From the NCBI RefSeq assembly GCF_005870025.1, contig NZ_VATA01000008.1:62001-126000 (forward strand): a DNA stretch of 64,000 nt, in the 5' to 3' direction. How positions within the stretch are numbered: the first letter of the stretch is position 1; each line of letters starts with the position of its first letter. The notes under the pieces are model-generated. The model was not told where the DNA came from. It worked only from the letters and a program-made list of their open reading frames with translations, and ran no database searches. Positions 43,096 to 51,236 of the stretch are shown in pieces. A program made the translations under genes and the position numbers. The stretch is from Poseidonocella sp. HB161398 (GTDB lineage Bacteria; Pseudomonadota; Alphaproteobacteria; Rhodobacterales; Rhodobacteraceae).

Positions 43096-43928
43096 GCGGC
43101 CGGTTCCTTCAATGCGACAGGAGCGGCCGAGGCCGCGGCCAGGGCGGGGGCGAGCGCCGGGGCGGCGGCAAGGACCGGGCGCAGCGCGGCCAGACCGGCG
43201 GCGCCTGCGGGGCCCCGGGCGACGCGGCCCCCGGCCTCCTCGACCATCAGCAGCCCGGCGACGCAGTCCCAGCTGTTCATCGCGATCTCCAGATAGCCGT
43301 CCGAGCAGCCCTCGGCGACATGCGCCAGCGCCAGCCCGCCCGAGCCCGCGCGGCGGATATTGGCGCCCTCGGCCAGCACGCGGCGCTGCGCCTGCAGATA
43401 GGGGTCGACGGCATGGCGGCGCGACCAGCCCATCTCGATGCAGGCGGCGTCCATCGCCGGGGTCGCGGCGGCGCGGATCGTCCGGCCGTTCTTCGTGGCG
43501 CCGCGGCCCTTGCGGGCGAGGTAGAGGTCATCGAGCACCGGCTGGTGGATCGCGCCGAGCAGGCACTCGCCCTCGAGGCAGAAGGCCAGGATGACGCAGA
43601 AATGCGGCACGCCGCGGGCGAAATTCGCGGTGCCGTCGATCGGGTCGATCACCCAGGTGGCGCGGCCGGGCGTGCCGCCGCCCTCTTCGCCCAGGATGGC
43701 GTCCTGCGGAAAGGCGCGGGCGATCTCGCCGCGGATCAGCGCCTCGACCGCCAGATCGGTCTCGGTCAGGAAATCCTGCGGGCCCTTCATCTCGAAGCCG
43801 GCCGCGTCGCGGCGGGCAAAGCCCTCGCGGGCGCGGGCGGCGGCGCGGGGCATGAGCGCGCGCAGGAAGGCCTCGCGCGCGTCGAGGTCGATCGCGGGCG
43901 CGGCGGGAATTGTGTCGGTCTCGGTCAA
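43092..43928 (-). CDS. Inositol-monophosphatase-family phosphatase
   Basis: A 278-residue member of the IMPase/FBPase superfamily. Metal-binding motifs are GEE (80-82) and DPIDGTANF (95-103), and the C-terminal motif is NSWDCVAGLLMVEEAGG. Family enzymes hydrolyse inositol, sugar or histidinol phosphates. An Ala-rich tail of about 40 residues is unusual. It lies between the binding-protein gene and the DSP-like gene with a 4-base overlap to the latter. With a Pho-box-like promoter on the operon, this suggests uptake and dephosphorylation of an organophosphate. Confidence 0.88.
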   Translation of the reverse strand: MTETDTIPAAPAIDLDAREAFLRALMPRAAARAREGFARRDAAGFEMKGPQDFLTETDLAVEALIRGEIARAFPQDAILGEEGGGTPGRATWVIDPIDGTANFARGVPHFCVILAFCLEGECLLGAIHQPVLDDLYLARKGRGATKNGRTIRAAATPAMDAACIEMGWSRRHAVDPYLQAQRRVLAEGANIRRAGSGGLALAHVAEGCSDGYLEIAMNSWDCVAGLLMVEEAGGRVARGPAGAAGLAALRPVLAAAPALAPALAAASAAPVALKEPAA

Positions 43929-43994
43929 TTGCGGTCTTTCATCTTGCAGGGCGGGCGGGCCGGAACATCTCCGGCCCGCCCGCGGAAAGCAGGG

Positions 43995-45107
43995 TCACTG
44001 GGTCATCTGGCCCGCGCGGGCGAGCGCCCAGATGTCCTGCCAGTCCTGGCGGCTGGCCCAGTCGTCGCCCGAAGTGGCGGCGGCATAGCCCAGCATGCCG
44101 TCCAGATGCGCCTCCATCCCCGAGGGTTCGCCTGCGGGGATCGGGTTTTCGGGATTGGCCGAGATCTTGCCGTCGATCGCCTGCGGCGCCCAGCCCTCGG
44201 CGGTCAGCATGTAGTGGACGAAGAGCTTCGCGGCATTCGGGCTGTCGGTGCCTTCGGTGACCAGCATGAATTTCGGATAGAGCAGCCCGACCATCGGCTG
44301 CATCGAGGCGCAGATGCCGAGCTTCATGCCGTTCTCGTTCTCGCGGTACTTGGCGGTCGACATGATGCCGAGGAAGTTCTCCGTCGCGTCGGGGGCGCCC
44401 ACGGCCAGCGCCACGTCGCTGTCGGAATTGGTCAGGAGCGGCTGGTTCGCGGCCAGCGCGACGACGAAGGCCTCGGTCGCGCTGTCGAATTCCGTTTCCA
44501 GCGGCGTGCCGAAATGCGCCTGGTAGGCGGCGGCGATCTCGGCGTCATGGTGCATGGCGAGCTGGTTGAACCAGTCGGTGTACATCGACTTGGCCAGCGG
44601 ATCGGGCATCGAGACGCGGCCCTGCCAGGCGGGCTCGGTCAGCGCCCAGATGTTGTCGACCGGGCAGGCGTCGTTCAGCGCGGTGTTGTAGGTCCAGACC
44701 ACCGGCTCGCGCGAGACGATCAGCGGCGACTGCAGGCCGGGCGCGATCTTGGCCGCCATGTCCTCGGGCAGGTAGCTTGCGGCATAGCCCGGTTCGATCA
44801 GCTGCGCGGTGGCGGCGGGCAGGTCGGAGACCAGCACCACGTCGGCCTGCACGTTTTCGGCCTGCGCCTCGCCCGCGACGATCTTGATGGTGGCGGCGGC
44901 CTTCGATTTGATGCCCGTCGCCTCCAGCCCGTACTTGGCGGCGAAGGCCTCGGCCTGCTCGCGGATCTTGCCGGTGGAGTCGTAGACGGTCAGCGCGGGC
45001 TCGGATTTCGCCGCCGCGAGCAGGGCGGCCTCGTCGAAGCCCCCGGCCAGCACGGGCGCGGCCAGCGCGGTGGAGAAGAGCAGGGCGGTCGCCAGGGTCG
45101 TTTTCAT
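43995..45107 (-). CDS. ABC transporter substrate-binding protein (ferric/AfuA class)
   Basis: A 370-residue periplasmic binding protein with a Sec signal (MKTTLATALLFSTALAAPVLAG). It belongs to the extracellular solute-binding class that includes ferric, AfuA and phosphonate proteins: ALTVYDSTGKIREQAEAFAAKYGLEATG, VQADVVLVSDLPAATAQLIEPG, and WQGRVSMPDPLAKSMYTDW. Annotation transfer would call it iron-binding, but AfuA of this class is known to bind sugar phosphates, and two phosphatases are encoded next to it. A phosphorylated sugar or cyclitol is my preferred ligand class. Confidence 0.82.
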   Translation of the reverse strand: MKTTLATALLFSTALAAPVLAGGFDEAALLAAAKSEPALTVYDSTGKIREQAEAFAAKYGLEATGIKSKAAATIKIVAGEAQAENVQADVVLVSDLPAATAQLIEPGYAASYLPEDMAAKIAPGLQSPLIVSREPVVWTYNTALNDACPVDNIWALTEPAWQGRVSMPDPLAKSMYTDWFNQLAMHHDAEIAAAYQAHFGTPLETEFDSATEAFVVALAANQPLLTNSDSDVALAVGAPDATENFLGIMSTAKYRENENGMKLGICASMQPMVGLLYPKFMLVTEGTDSPNAAKLFVHYMLTAEGWAPQAIDGKISANPENPIPAGEPSGMEAHLDGMLGYAAATSGDDWASRQDWQDIWALARAGQMTQ

Positions 45108-45141
45108 GTCGCGATCCTATCGGAATGGAGAAGGGGGATGG

Positions 45142-46287
45142 TCAGGCCGGCCCCGCGGCAGCGCGGGAGCGGAGGGGCGCGTCTGCGGGGGACGCGCTCG
45201 GGTCCCGGCTGCCGGCGAGCCGCCGGCCTTCGGGACAGAAGAGGTGCAGCGCCTCGGGGCGGGGCTCCAGGTAGACCGCGTCGCCCGGCCGCCAGGCGGG
45301 CGGGGACTGCGTGGTGTGGATCAGCGGCCGCGGGCCGGAGGCGTCGGCGCAGCGCATCTCGATCAGCCAGGCGCCGCCGGTGGGCAGGATCGCCTCGATC
45401 ATCGCGGGCACCGCGCCGGGCCGCTCGCGGCTGCCGAGCACCATGCCCTCGGGGCGCAGCCCCAGCGTCGCGCCCGCGGGCAGCGCGGCATGGCGCGCCG
45501 CGCCGGTCAGCGCGCGGGCGGTGTCGCAGTCGGCGGGCATCAGGTTGATCGGCGGGTTGCCGATGAACTCGGCCACGAAGCGGTTGGCGGGGCGGCTGTA
45601 GATCTCGTCGGGCTGCCCGTATTGCTGCAGCCGGCCCTTCGACATCACCGCGATATGCGTGGCCAGCGTCATCGCCTCCCACTGGTCATGGGTGACGAAG
45701 ACGATGGTGGTGTCGAAATCGCGGTGCAGCCGCGCCAGCTCGGTGCGCATGGTCAGCCGCAGCGCGGCGTCGAGATTGGAGAGCGGCTCGTCGAGCAGCA
45801 GCACCCCCGGGGTCAGCGCCAGCGTCCGCGCCAGCGCCACGCGCTGCTGCTGCCCGCCGGAGAGCTGCGCCGGATAGCGGTCCTGAAGCCCCTCGATTCG
45901 CAGCGTGGCGACCATTTCGGCCACCCGCGCGCGGCGTTTCGCGGCCGGCATCCGCGCCACTTTCAGCCCGAAGGCGATGTTCTGCGCCACCGTCATGTGC
46001 GGCCAGAGCGCGTAGGACTGGAAGACCAGCCCCAGCCCGCGCTTCTCCGGCGGCACGAAAATGCCCCGGGCGATGCTGTCGAGCACGCGGCCATCGATGC
46101 GGATTTCGCCCGCGCTCAGCGTCTCCAGCCCGGCGAGCATGCGCAGGATGGTGGACTTGCCGCAGCCCGAGGGGCCGAGGATGCAGGTGAAGGACCCGTC
46201 CTCGATCCTGAGCGAGAGGCCGTCGACGGCGGGGGCGGCCCCCTTGGCGTAGCGCTTGACGAGCGTGTCGAGATGGATGGTCGGCAT
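45142..46287 (-). CDS. ABC transporter ATPase (Fbp/Pot/Afu class)
   Basis: A 381-residue ATPase. Walker A is GPSGCGKST, the Q-loop region is VFQSYALWPHMTVAQN, the signature is LSGGQQQRVALARTL, Walker B is VLLLDEPLSNLD and the switch is FVTHDQWEAMT. A C-terminal TOBE-like domain (about 250-365) contains TLGLRPEGMVL. The start is 3 bases after the permease stop. It serves the fused permease upstream in the operon and the binding protein downstream. Confidence 0.92.
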   Translation of the reverse strand: MPTIHLDTLVKRYAKGAAPAVDGLSLRIEDGSFTCILGPSGCGKSTILRMLAGLETLSAGEIRIDGRVLDSIARGIFVPPEKRGLGLVFQSYALWPHMTVAQNIAFGLKVARMPAAKRRARVAEMVATLRIEGLQDRYPAQLSGGQQQRVALARTLALTPGVLLLDEPLSNLDAALRLTMRTELARLHRDFDTTIVFVTHDQWEAMTLATHIAVMSKGRLQQYGQPDEIYSRPANRFVAEFIGNPPINLMPADCDTARALTGAARHAALPAGATLGLRPEGMVLGSRERPGAVPAMIEAILPTGGAWLIEMRCADASGPRPLIHTTQSPPAWRPGDAVYLEPRPEALHLFCPEGRRLAGSRDPSASPADAPLRSRAAAGPA

Positions 46288-46290
46288 GGA

Positions 46291-48114
46291 TCAGCTCTCC
46301 AGTCCCCGGGCCAGCCCGGTGCCGGTGGCGCGGTTGATCGCCAGCGTGCCCAGCAGGGCGATCAGCGCGATCATCAGCACCACGGCATTGGCGGCCTGGG
46401 TGTAGTTGTAGTCGACGAGACGCAGCGAATAGGTGGTGAGCACGTCGGTGGCGGGAACGGCGAGGATGACGAAGAGGCTGACCCCCTTGATCCCCGAGAT
46501 GAAGGGCATGAGGATCGCCGTGACCAGCGCGCCCTTCTGGATCGGCAGGATGATCGCGCCCATCCGGCGCAGCCAGCCCGCCCCGGCGACGCGGGCGCTT
46601 TCCTCGACATCGCGGCCGAGCTGGGTCATCGCCGAGATCCCGGCCCGCGAGGCAAAGGGCATCTGGTCGGCGATCAGCGCCAGCAGCAGGATCCAGGGCG
46701 TGCCGTAGAGCGCCGGCAGCGGGCCGTGCGGCACCGCGAAAAGCGACAGCATGGCCGCGGCAAAGGCGATCCCCGGCACCAGATAGGGGAAGAAGGTCAC
46801 CTGCCGCAGCGCCGTGCCGAGCCCGCGCAGCGGCGAGCGGGTCACGGCATAGCCCGTCAGCAGCCCCAGCAGCCCGGCGCAGAGCGAGGCGGTGCCGACG
46901 ATCCGCACCGTGTTCCAGGCCGCCGCCCAGAATTCCGGGGCGCGCAGGATGCCGGTTTGCAGCGCGATCGTGCCGAGCCCGCTGCCGATCCAGTAGTCGA
47001 GGGTGAAATTCGACCACTCGAACCGCCCCGGCAGGCGCATCACCGTCGAGAGCGCCAGCGCGCCCAAAGGCAGGATCACCGCGACGAAGACCAGTCCCAG
47101 CGCCAGCGCCAGCGCCGGATAGCCCAGCAGCCCGAGGCCCTGGCGCCGCTCCATCGCGCCCTTGCCGCCGACCGTGGCGAAGCGCCGGGCCTCGCGCATC
47201 ATCCAGGTGTCGAGGCTCAGCGTGACGATGCCGACCAGCATGATGACCCCGGCGAAGACCGCGGCCATGCCGCTCTGCTGGGTGTTGATCGCGCGGTAGA
47301 GCGAGGTGGCGAGCGTCTCGAACTGCACCGGCAGGCCCAGCACGTAGGGCACCGAGAACTCGCCCACCGCATCGGCGAACATCAGCAGGCAGGCCGACAT
47401 CACCGCCGGGCGCATCAGCGGGAAGACGATGCGCAGCGCCACGGTGCGCCGCCCTGCGCCCAGCATCCGCCCCGCCTCCTCCAGCTGGCTGTCGAAGCGG
47501 CGCAGCGCATTGCCGACCAGCAGGATCACGAAGGGGATGAAGTTCAGCGTCATGATGACGATGGTCGGAAAGGCGCCGTAGGAGACCCAGTCGGGCAGAT
47601 CCGCGCCCATCGCCTCGAACCAGCCGGGCTGGCCGCCGGTGGTGGCATTCTTGAAAAGCACCGTCCAGGCCAGGGCGAAGGTCCAGGCGGGTAGCATGAA
47701 GGGGATCACCAGGGCGGTCGCCAGCCAGCGCCGTCCGGCGAGATCCGAGCGCACCAGCAGCCAGGCCATGAGCGTGCCGATCGCCAGCGCCGCCGCCGTG
47801 GCGGTCCCGGCCACGGCCAGCGTGTTCCTCAGCGGCGTCCAGAAGATGATCTGCGACATGCGCGAGGCGAAGGCGCGGTCGAGATAGTAGCCGGTCCAGC
47901 TGCCCTCCGGGCTGCCGGTGCGGGCCGCGTCGCCGGTCTGGGTCAGGAACATGTCGGAGAAGATCGAGACCACCGGCACCACGATCAGCCCGAGAAACAG
48001 CGCCAGCAGCGCCACCCCGATCAGCAGGGTCGGATCCTGGCGGGCGACTGCGATGCGGTGGCGGAGCCTCGCGCCCCGCTGCCCTGCTGCCTCTGTGCGT
48101 GTCAGTGCCGTCAT
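46291..48114 (-). CDS. ABC transporter permease, two fused membrane halves (FbpB/AfuB class)
   Basis: A 607-residue permease with about twelve hydrophobic helices in two homologous halves. Coupling loops are QLEEAGRMLGAGRRTVALRIVFP in the first half and DVEESARVAGAGWLRRMGAIILP in the second. The start is the ATG at 48114 with GGGAGCGAC upstream; a longer frame to 48249 crosses the promoter. It is the first gene of the operon, with a Pho-box-like sequence and a LacI-type palindrome just upstream. Confidence 0.9.
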   Translation of the reverse strand: MTALTRTEAAGQRGARLRHRIAVARQDPTLLIGVALLALFLGLIVVPVVSIFSDMFLTQTGDAARTGSPEGSWTGYYLDRAFASRMSQIIFWTPLRNTLAVAGTATAAALAIGTLMAWLLVRSDLAGRRWLATALVIPFMLPAWTFALAWTVLFKNATTGGQPGWFEAMGADLPDWVSYGAFPTIVIMTLNFIPFVILLVGNALRRFDSQLEEAGRMLGAGRRTVALRIVFPLMRPAVMSACLLMFADAVGEFSVPYVLGLPVQFETLATSLYRAINTQQSGMAAVFAGVIMLVGIVTLSLDTWMMREARRFATVGGKGAMERRQGLGLLGYPALALALGLVFVAVILPLGALALSTVMRLPGRFEWSNFTLDYWIGSGLGTIALQTGILRAPEFWAAAWNTVRIVGTASLCAGLLGLLTGYAVTRSPLRGLGTALRQVTFFPYLVPGIAFAAAMLSLFAVPHGPLPALYGTPWILLLALIADQMPFASRAGISAMTQLGRDVEESARVAGAGWLRRMGAIILPIQKGALVTAILMPFISGIKGVSLFVILAVPATDVLTTYSLRLVDYNYTQAANAVVLMIALIALLGTLAINRATGTGLARGLES

Positions 48115-48159
48115 GTCGCTCCCGCCTCGTGGTTCGGGGCCGAGCTCTAGGCCGCCGAG

Positions 48160-48177
48160 ATGACAGGGGCATGACAA
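48160..48177 (-). promoter_or_regulatory. Pho-box-like direct repeat
   Basis: On the minus strand the sequence reads TTGTCAT-GCCC-CTGTCAT, two 7-mers spaced by four bases. It matches 13 of 14 positions of the PhoB consensus repeat CTGTCAT. It lies 46 bases before the permease ATG, with a weak TAGAGC -10 element ten bases downstream. It indicates phosphate-starvation control of the transporter/phosphatase operon. Confidence 0.6.
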
Positions 48178-48195
48178 TTTGCAACTATGTGCAAA
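48178..48195. promoter_or_regulatory. LacI-type inverted repeat in the Afu-like operon promoter
   Basis: A perfect palindrome, TTTGCA-ACTATG-TGCAAA, directly abuts the Pho-box-like repeat. It lies in the short AT-rich segment between the divergent transporter operons. The LacI-type protein encoded at the end of the operon (41410-42453) is the likely ligand-responsive binder. Confidence 0.55.
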
Positions 48196-48357
48196 AAATA
48201 AAGCACTGGTATCATGCGATGATTTTCCGGCATGAATGGCCCGCTGCATGCAGGTGCCGGTCGCCAGCCTTGCGCCGCCCCGCTGCGGTCCCTGTCAAGT
48301 TCCGGTTACAGGCCTGTGGCAGAAGGCCGGACCGGCACGGCGGAAAGGGGACGGAGA

Positions 48358-49383
48358 ATGGGAATCGACGCATGCGGGCTCGGCCGCGATTTCGGCGCGC
48401 AGACGGCGGTGGACGCGGTCAGCTTCCGGCTGGAGCCGGGTGAGCTCTTCGCCATTGTCGGCCCCTCGGGCTGCGGCAAGTCCACCCTCCTGCGGCTGAT
48501 CGCGGGGCTCGAGCGGCCGAGCCGCGGCAGCCTGCGCCTCGGCGGCCGGCTGGTGGCAGGCGAGGGCGTCTTCGTCTCGCCCGAGGCGCGCGGCACCGGT
48601 GTCGTCTTCCAGTCCTACGCCCTCTGGCCGCATATGAGCGTGCTCGGCAATGTCGCCTTCCCGCTGGAAGCCTCCGGGCTGGGCCGGGCGCGCGCGGCAG
48701 AGGCGGCGCGCCCGCGCCTCGAAACAGTGGAGCTCGGGGCCCATGCGGACCGCAGGCCCGCGGAGCTCTCGGGCGGCCAGCGCCAGCGGGTGGCGCTGGC
48801 GCGCTGCCTGGCGGGCGGGGCGGCGACGATCCTGATGGACGAGCCGCTGGCCAATCTCGACCCGCATCTGCGCGACGCGATGGAGCGCGAGCTGATGCGC
48901 TTCCACCGCTCCTCCGGCGCGACGACGGTCTACATCACCCATGACCAGCGCGAGGCGATGGCCCTGGCCGACCGGATGGCGGTGATGCAGGACGGGCGCT
49001 TCCTGCAGCTCGGCGCCCCGCAGGAGCTGCATGACCGCCCGGCTTCGGCCGCGGTCGCGGGCTTCATCGGCGCGGGGTCGCTTGTCGGTGCCCTCTGGCA
49101 GGGCGGGATCGCGCGGGCCGGGGCGCTGGAGATCCCGGCAGAGGCGCAGCCGGGCCAGGCGGAGGGGCCGGTGCAGCTGCTGGTGCGTCCCGGCGCGGTG
49201 CGCCCCGATCCGGCAGGCGTGCCGGGCCGGGTCCGCGAGGCCACCTATCGCGGGGCTGTCTGGGAAGGCCTCCTCGACATGCCGGGCCTCTCCGCCCCGC
49301 TGCCGCTGGCGCTGCCGCAGCGCCTGCGCGCGGGCGAGACCCTGCCGGTCCGCGTGACCCATGGCTGGGTGCTGCCCGGCTGA
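48358..49383 (+). CDS. ABC transporter ATPase (Fbp/Pot class, second system)
   Basis: A 341-residue ATPase. Walker A is GPSGCGKST, the Q-loop is VFQSYALWPHMSV, the signature is LSGGQRQRVALARCL, Walker B is ILMDEPLANLD and the switch is YITHDQREAMAL. A shortened TOBE domain follows (LLVRPGAVRPD). The ATG at 48358, preceded by GGGGACGGAGA, is chosen; an upstream in-frame start lies in the promoter. The gene is divergent from the Afu-like operon and convergent with a permease/binding-protein pair on the other strand that lacks its own ATPase gene, so it probably serves that pair. Confidence 0.88.
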   Translation: MGIDACGLGRDFGAQTAVDAVSFRLEPGELFAIVGPSGCGKSTLLRLIAGLERPSRGSLRLGGRLVAGEGVFVSPEARGTGVVFQSYALWPHMSVLGNVAFPLEASGLGRARAAEAARPRLETVELGAHADRRPAELSGGQRQRVALARCLAGGAATILMDEPLANLDPHLRDAMERELMRFHRSSGATTVYITHDQREAMALADRMAVMQDGRFLQLGAPQELHDRPASAAVAGFIGAGSLVGALWQGGIARAGALEIPAEAQPGQAEGPVQLLVRPGAVRPDPAGVPGRVREATYRGAVWEGLLDMPGLSAPLPLALPQRLRAGETLPVRVTHGWVLPG

Positions 49384-49395
49384 GCGGCGCGGCCT

Positions 49396-49418
49396 CCCTC
49401 TCCCCCGCGGGGAGAGGG
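49396..49418. terminator. Convergent hairpin, CCCTCTCCCC type
   Basis: Perfect 10-base arms CCCTCTCCCC and GGGGAGAGGG with a 3-base loop lie between convergent ATPase and permease genes. Similar elements are dispersed as intergenic repeats in many GC-rich genomes, so it may be a REP-like copy as well as a terminator. Confidence 0.5.
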
Positions 49419-49464
49419 CCGGGGTGAGGGGGAACCGCCCCGGACCGGGAGCCTCCGGCGCCGG

Positions 49465-51171
49465 TCAGAACCGCCAGGGCACCACCCCGGGCGGCGCCCG
49501 CCGTCCCAGCAGATCCAAGAGCCCCATCAGCGCCACCGTCGCCGCCACCGTCACCGAGGCCATCGCCGCCGCCAGCACCGTGTCGCCGCCATCCTCGTAA
49601 TTGTAGATCACCGTGCCGATCGTCTCGTTGCCGCTCGACCACAGGAGCGCCGAGACCGTCACCTCGTTATAGGCGGTCAGGAAGACCAGGATCGCCCCCG
49701 AGGCCGCGGCCGGGGCGATCAGCGGCAGGACGGTGCGGCGCAGCCGCAGCAGGTACCCCGCCCCGGCGATCCGCGCCGCCTCCTCGAGCGCCGGGTCGAG
49801 CTGCGCGACCGCCGCCGAGACCGGCTTCAGCGCGATCGCGAAGAAGGCGCAGAGATAGGCCAGGAAGATGATCCCCAGCGTGTTGTAGAGCGACAGGCCC
49901 AGCAGCGGCAGCGGCCGCAGGAAGGCGAGGATGAAGGCGACCGAGATCACCAGCCCGGGGATCGCATAGGCCGTCTCCGCCAGCCCCGCCATCGCCGTGC
50001 CGCCCTGGCGGATGCGCCGCGCCGGGGAGGCCATGAGCCGGGCGAGGACGACCGCGCCGAGCGCGCAGGCCCCTGCCGCGGCCGCCGCGGTGCCCAGCGA
50101 ATTGGCGAAGGCGCGCAGCGTCACCTCCTGGCGCAGCAGCACCTCGGCGAAATTCTCCCAGGTCAGCGTCGCGCGGGTCAGCGCCACCCCGTAGGTCGGC
50201 ACCAGCGCGGTCGCGAAGAGCGCGCAGAAGGGCAGGACCAGCGTCCCCAGCACCAGGAGCCCGAGCGCCGCCTCGGCCGGCAGCCGTCCGCGCCCGAGCG
50301 CGATCCGCAGCGGCGCCTGTGCCCTCCCGGCCAGCGCGCTGCCCGCCCGCCGCAGGAGCCGCGACTGCAGGAGCAGCACCGCCACGGCCACCGCCCCGAG
50401 CAGCGCCGCCAGCACGGCAACATCCGACAGAACGCTCGGGCCGAAGCTCGCCAGCCGCTGCCAGATCAGCACCGGCAGAGTGATGTAGCGCGCCGGAATG
50501 CCCAGGAGCGCCTGGATGCCGAAATTGCCGAGCGCCGAGACGAAGGCCAGCGCGGCGGCGGCGATCAGCGCGGGGGCCAGGAGCGGCAGCACGATCCGCC
50601 GCAGCAGCATCGCCGGCCGGGCGCCCGCGATCCGCGCGGCCTCCGCCAGATCCCGCGGCAGCGCGCGCAGCGCCGCCAGCACGACGAGGAAGACCAGCGG
50701 CATGTGCTGCAGGCCCAGCAGCAGGATCACGCCGCCGCGGGAATAGAGCGGATGCGTGCTGCCCAGCGGCGGCGCGAGGCCCAGCGTCTTCAAGAGCGGG
50801 CTCGACGGCCCCATCGCCTGGATCCAGGCGATGGCGGTGACATGCGGCGGGATCATCATCGGGATCAGCAGCAGGAAGGTGAAGACCCCCTTGCCGCGCA
50901 GATCCGTCAGCCCGACGAGCAGCGCCACCGCCGTGCCGAGGACCAGCGACAACAGCGCCGAAGAGGCCGCGCTGTCGAGCGAATGGAAGAGCGCCCGCAG
51001 GGTCTGGGCCCGGCCGAGCTGCCCGGCCAGCGGCGCGAGCGACAGCGCGCCCTCGGGCATGAGCGCGGTGCGCAGCAGCAGGCCCAGCGGCCAGGCGAAG
51101 AGGGCGAGGGCGGCCAGGCCCGCGATCAGCAGGACCAGCAGCTCGCCGGAGGGAAGGGGGGGCCGTTTCAT
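49465..51171 (-). CDS. ABC transporter permease, two fused halves (second system)
   Basis: A 568-residue permease with about twelve hydrophobic helices. The two ATPase-coupling loops are DLAEAARIAGARPAMLLRRIVLP and ALEEAARIAGAGYLLRLRRTVLP. It belongs to the same Fbp/Afu/2-aminoethylphosphonate transporter class as 46291-48114, but differs enough in sequence not to be a recent copy. It follows the binding-protein gene after 65 bases and should use the ATPase encoded convergently at 48358. Confidence 0.9.
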   Translation of the reverse strand: MKRPPLPSGELLVLLIAGLAALALFAWPLGLLLRTALMPEGALSLAPLAGQLGRAQTLRALFHSLDSAASSALLSLVLGTAVALLVGLTDLRGKGVFTFLLLIPMMIPPHVTAIAWIQAMGPSSPLLKTLGLAPPLGSTHPLYSRGGVILLLGLQHMPLVFLVVLAALRALPRDLAEAARIAGARPAMLLRRIVLPLLAPALIAAAALAFVSALGNFGIQALLGIPARYITLPVLIWQRLASFGPSVLSDVAVLAALLGAVAVAVLLLQSRLLRRAGSALAGRAQAPLRIALGRGRLPAEAALGLLVLGTLVLPFCALFATALVPTYGVALTRATLTWENFAEVLLRQEVTLRAFANSLGTAAAAAGACALGAVVLARLMASPARRIRQGGTAMAGLAETAYAIPGLVISVAFILAFLRPLPLLGLSLYNTLGIIFLAYLCAFFAIALKPVSAAVAQLDPALEEAARIAGAGYLLRLRRTVLPLIAPAAASGAILVFLTAYNEVTVSALLWSSGNETIGTVIYNYEDGGDTVLAAAMASVTVAATVALMGLLDLLGRRAPPGVVPWRF

Positions 51172-51236
51172 GGCGGCTCTTCTCCGGTGCGGAAGGCGGC
51201 CCGGCGGGAGGCTCCCGCGCGGGCCGGGACGGCGGA

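Noticed and set aside
45070-47694. An 874-codon plus-strand frame opposite the Afu-like ATPase and permease
   Set aside because: Arg/Gln/His-rich shadow of two well-supported genes. No plausible start or domain.
48292-48310. Possible Pho box on the plus strand before the ATPase at 48358
   Set aside because: Only one half-site (CTGTCAA) matches; the second 7-mer at the required spacing is poor.
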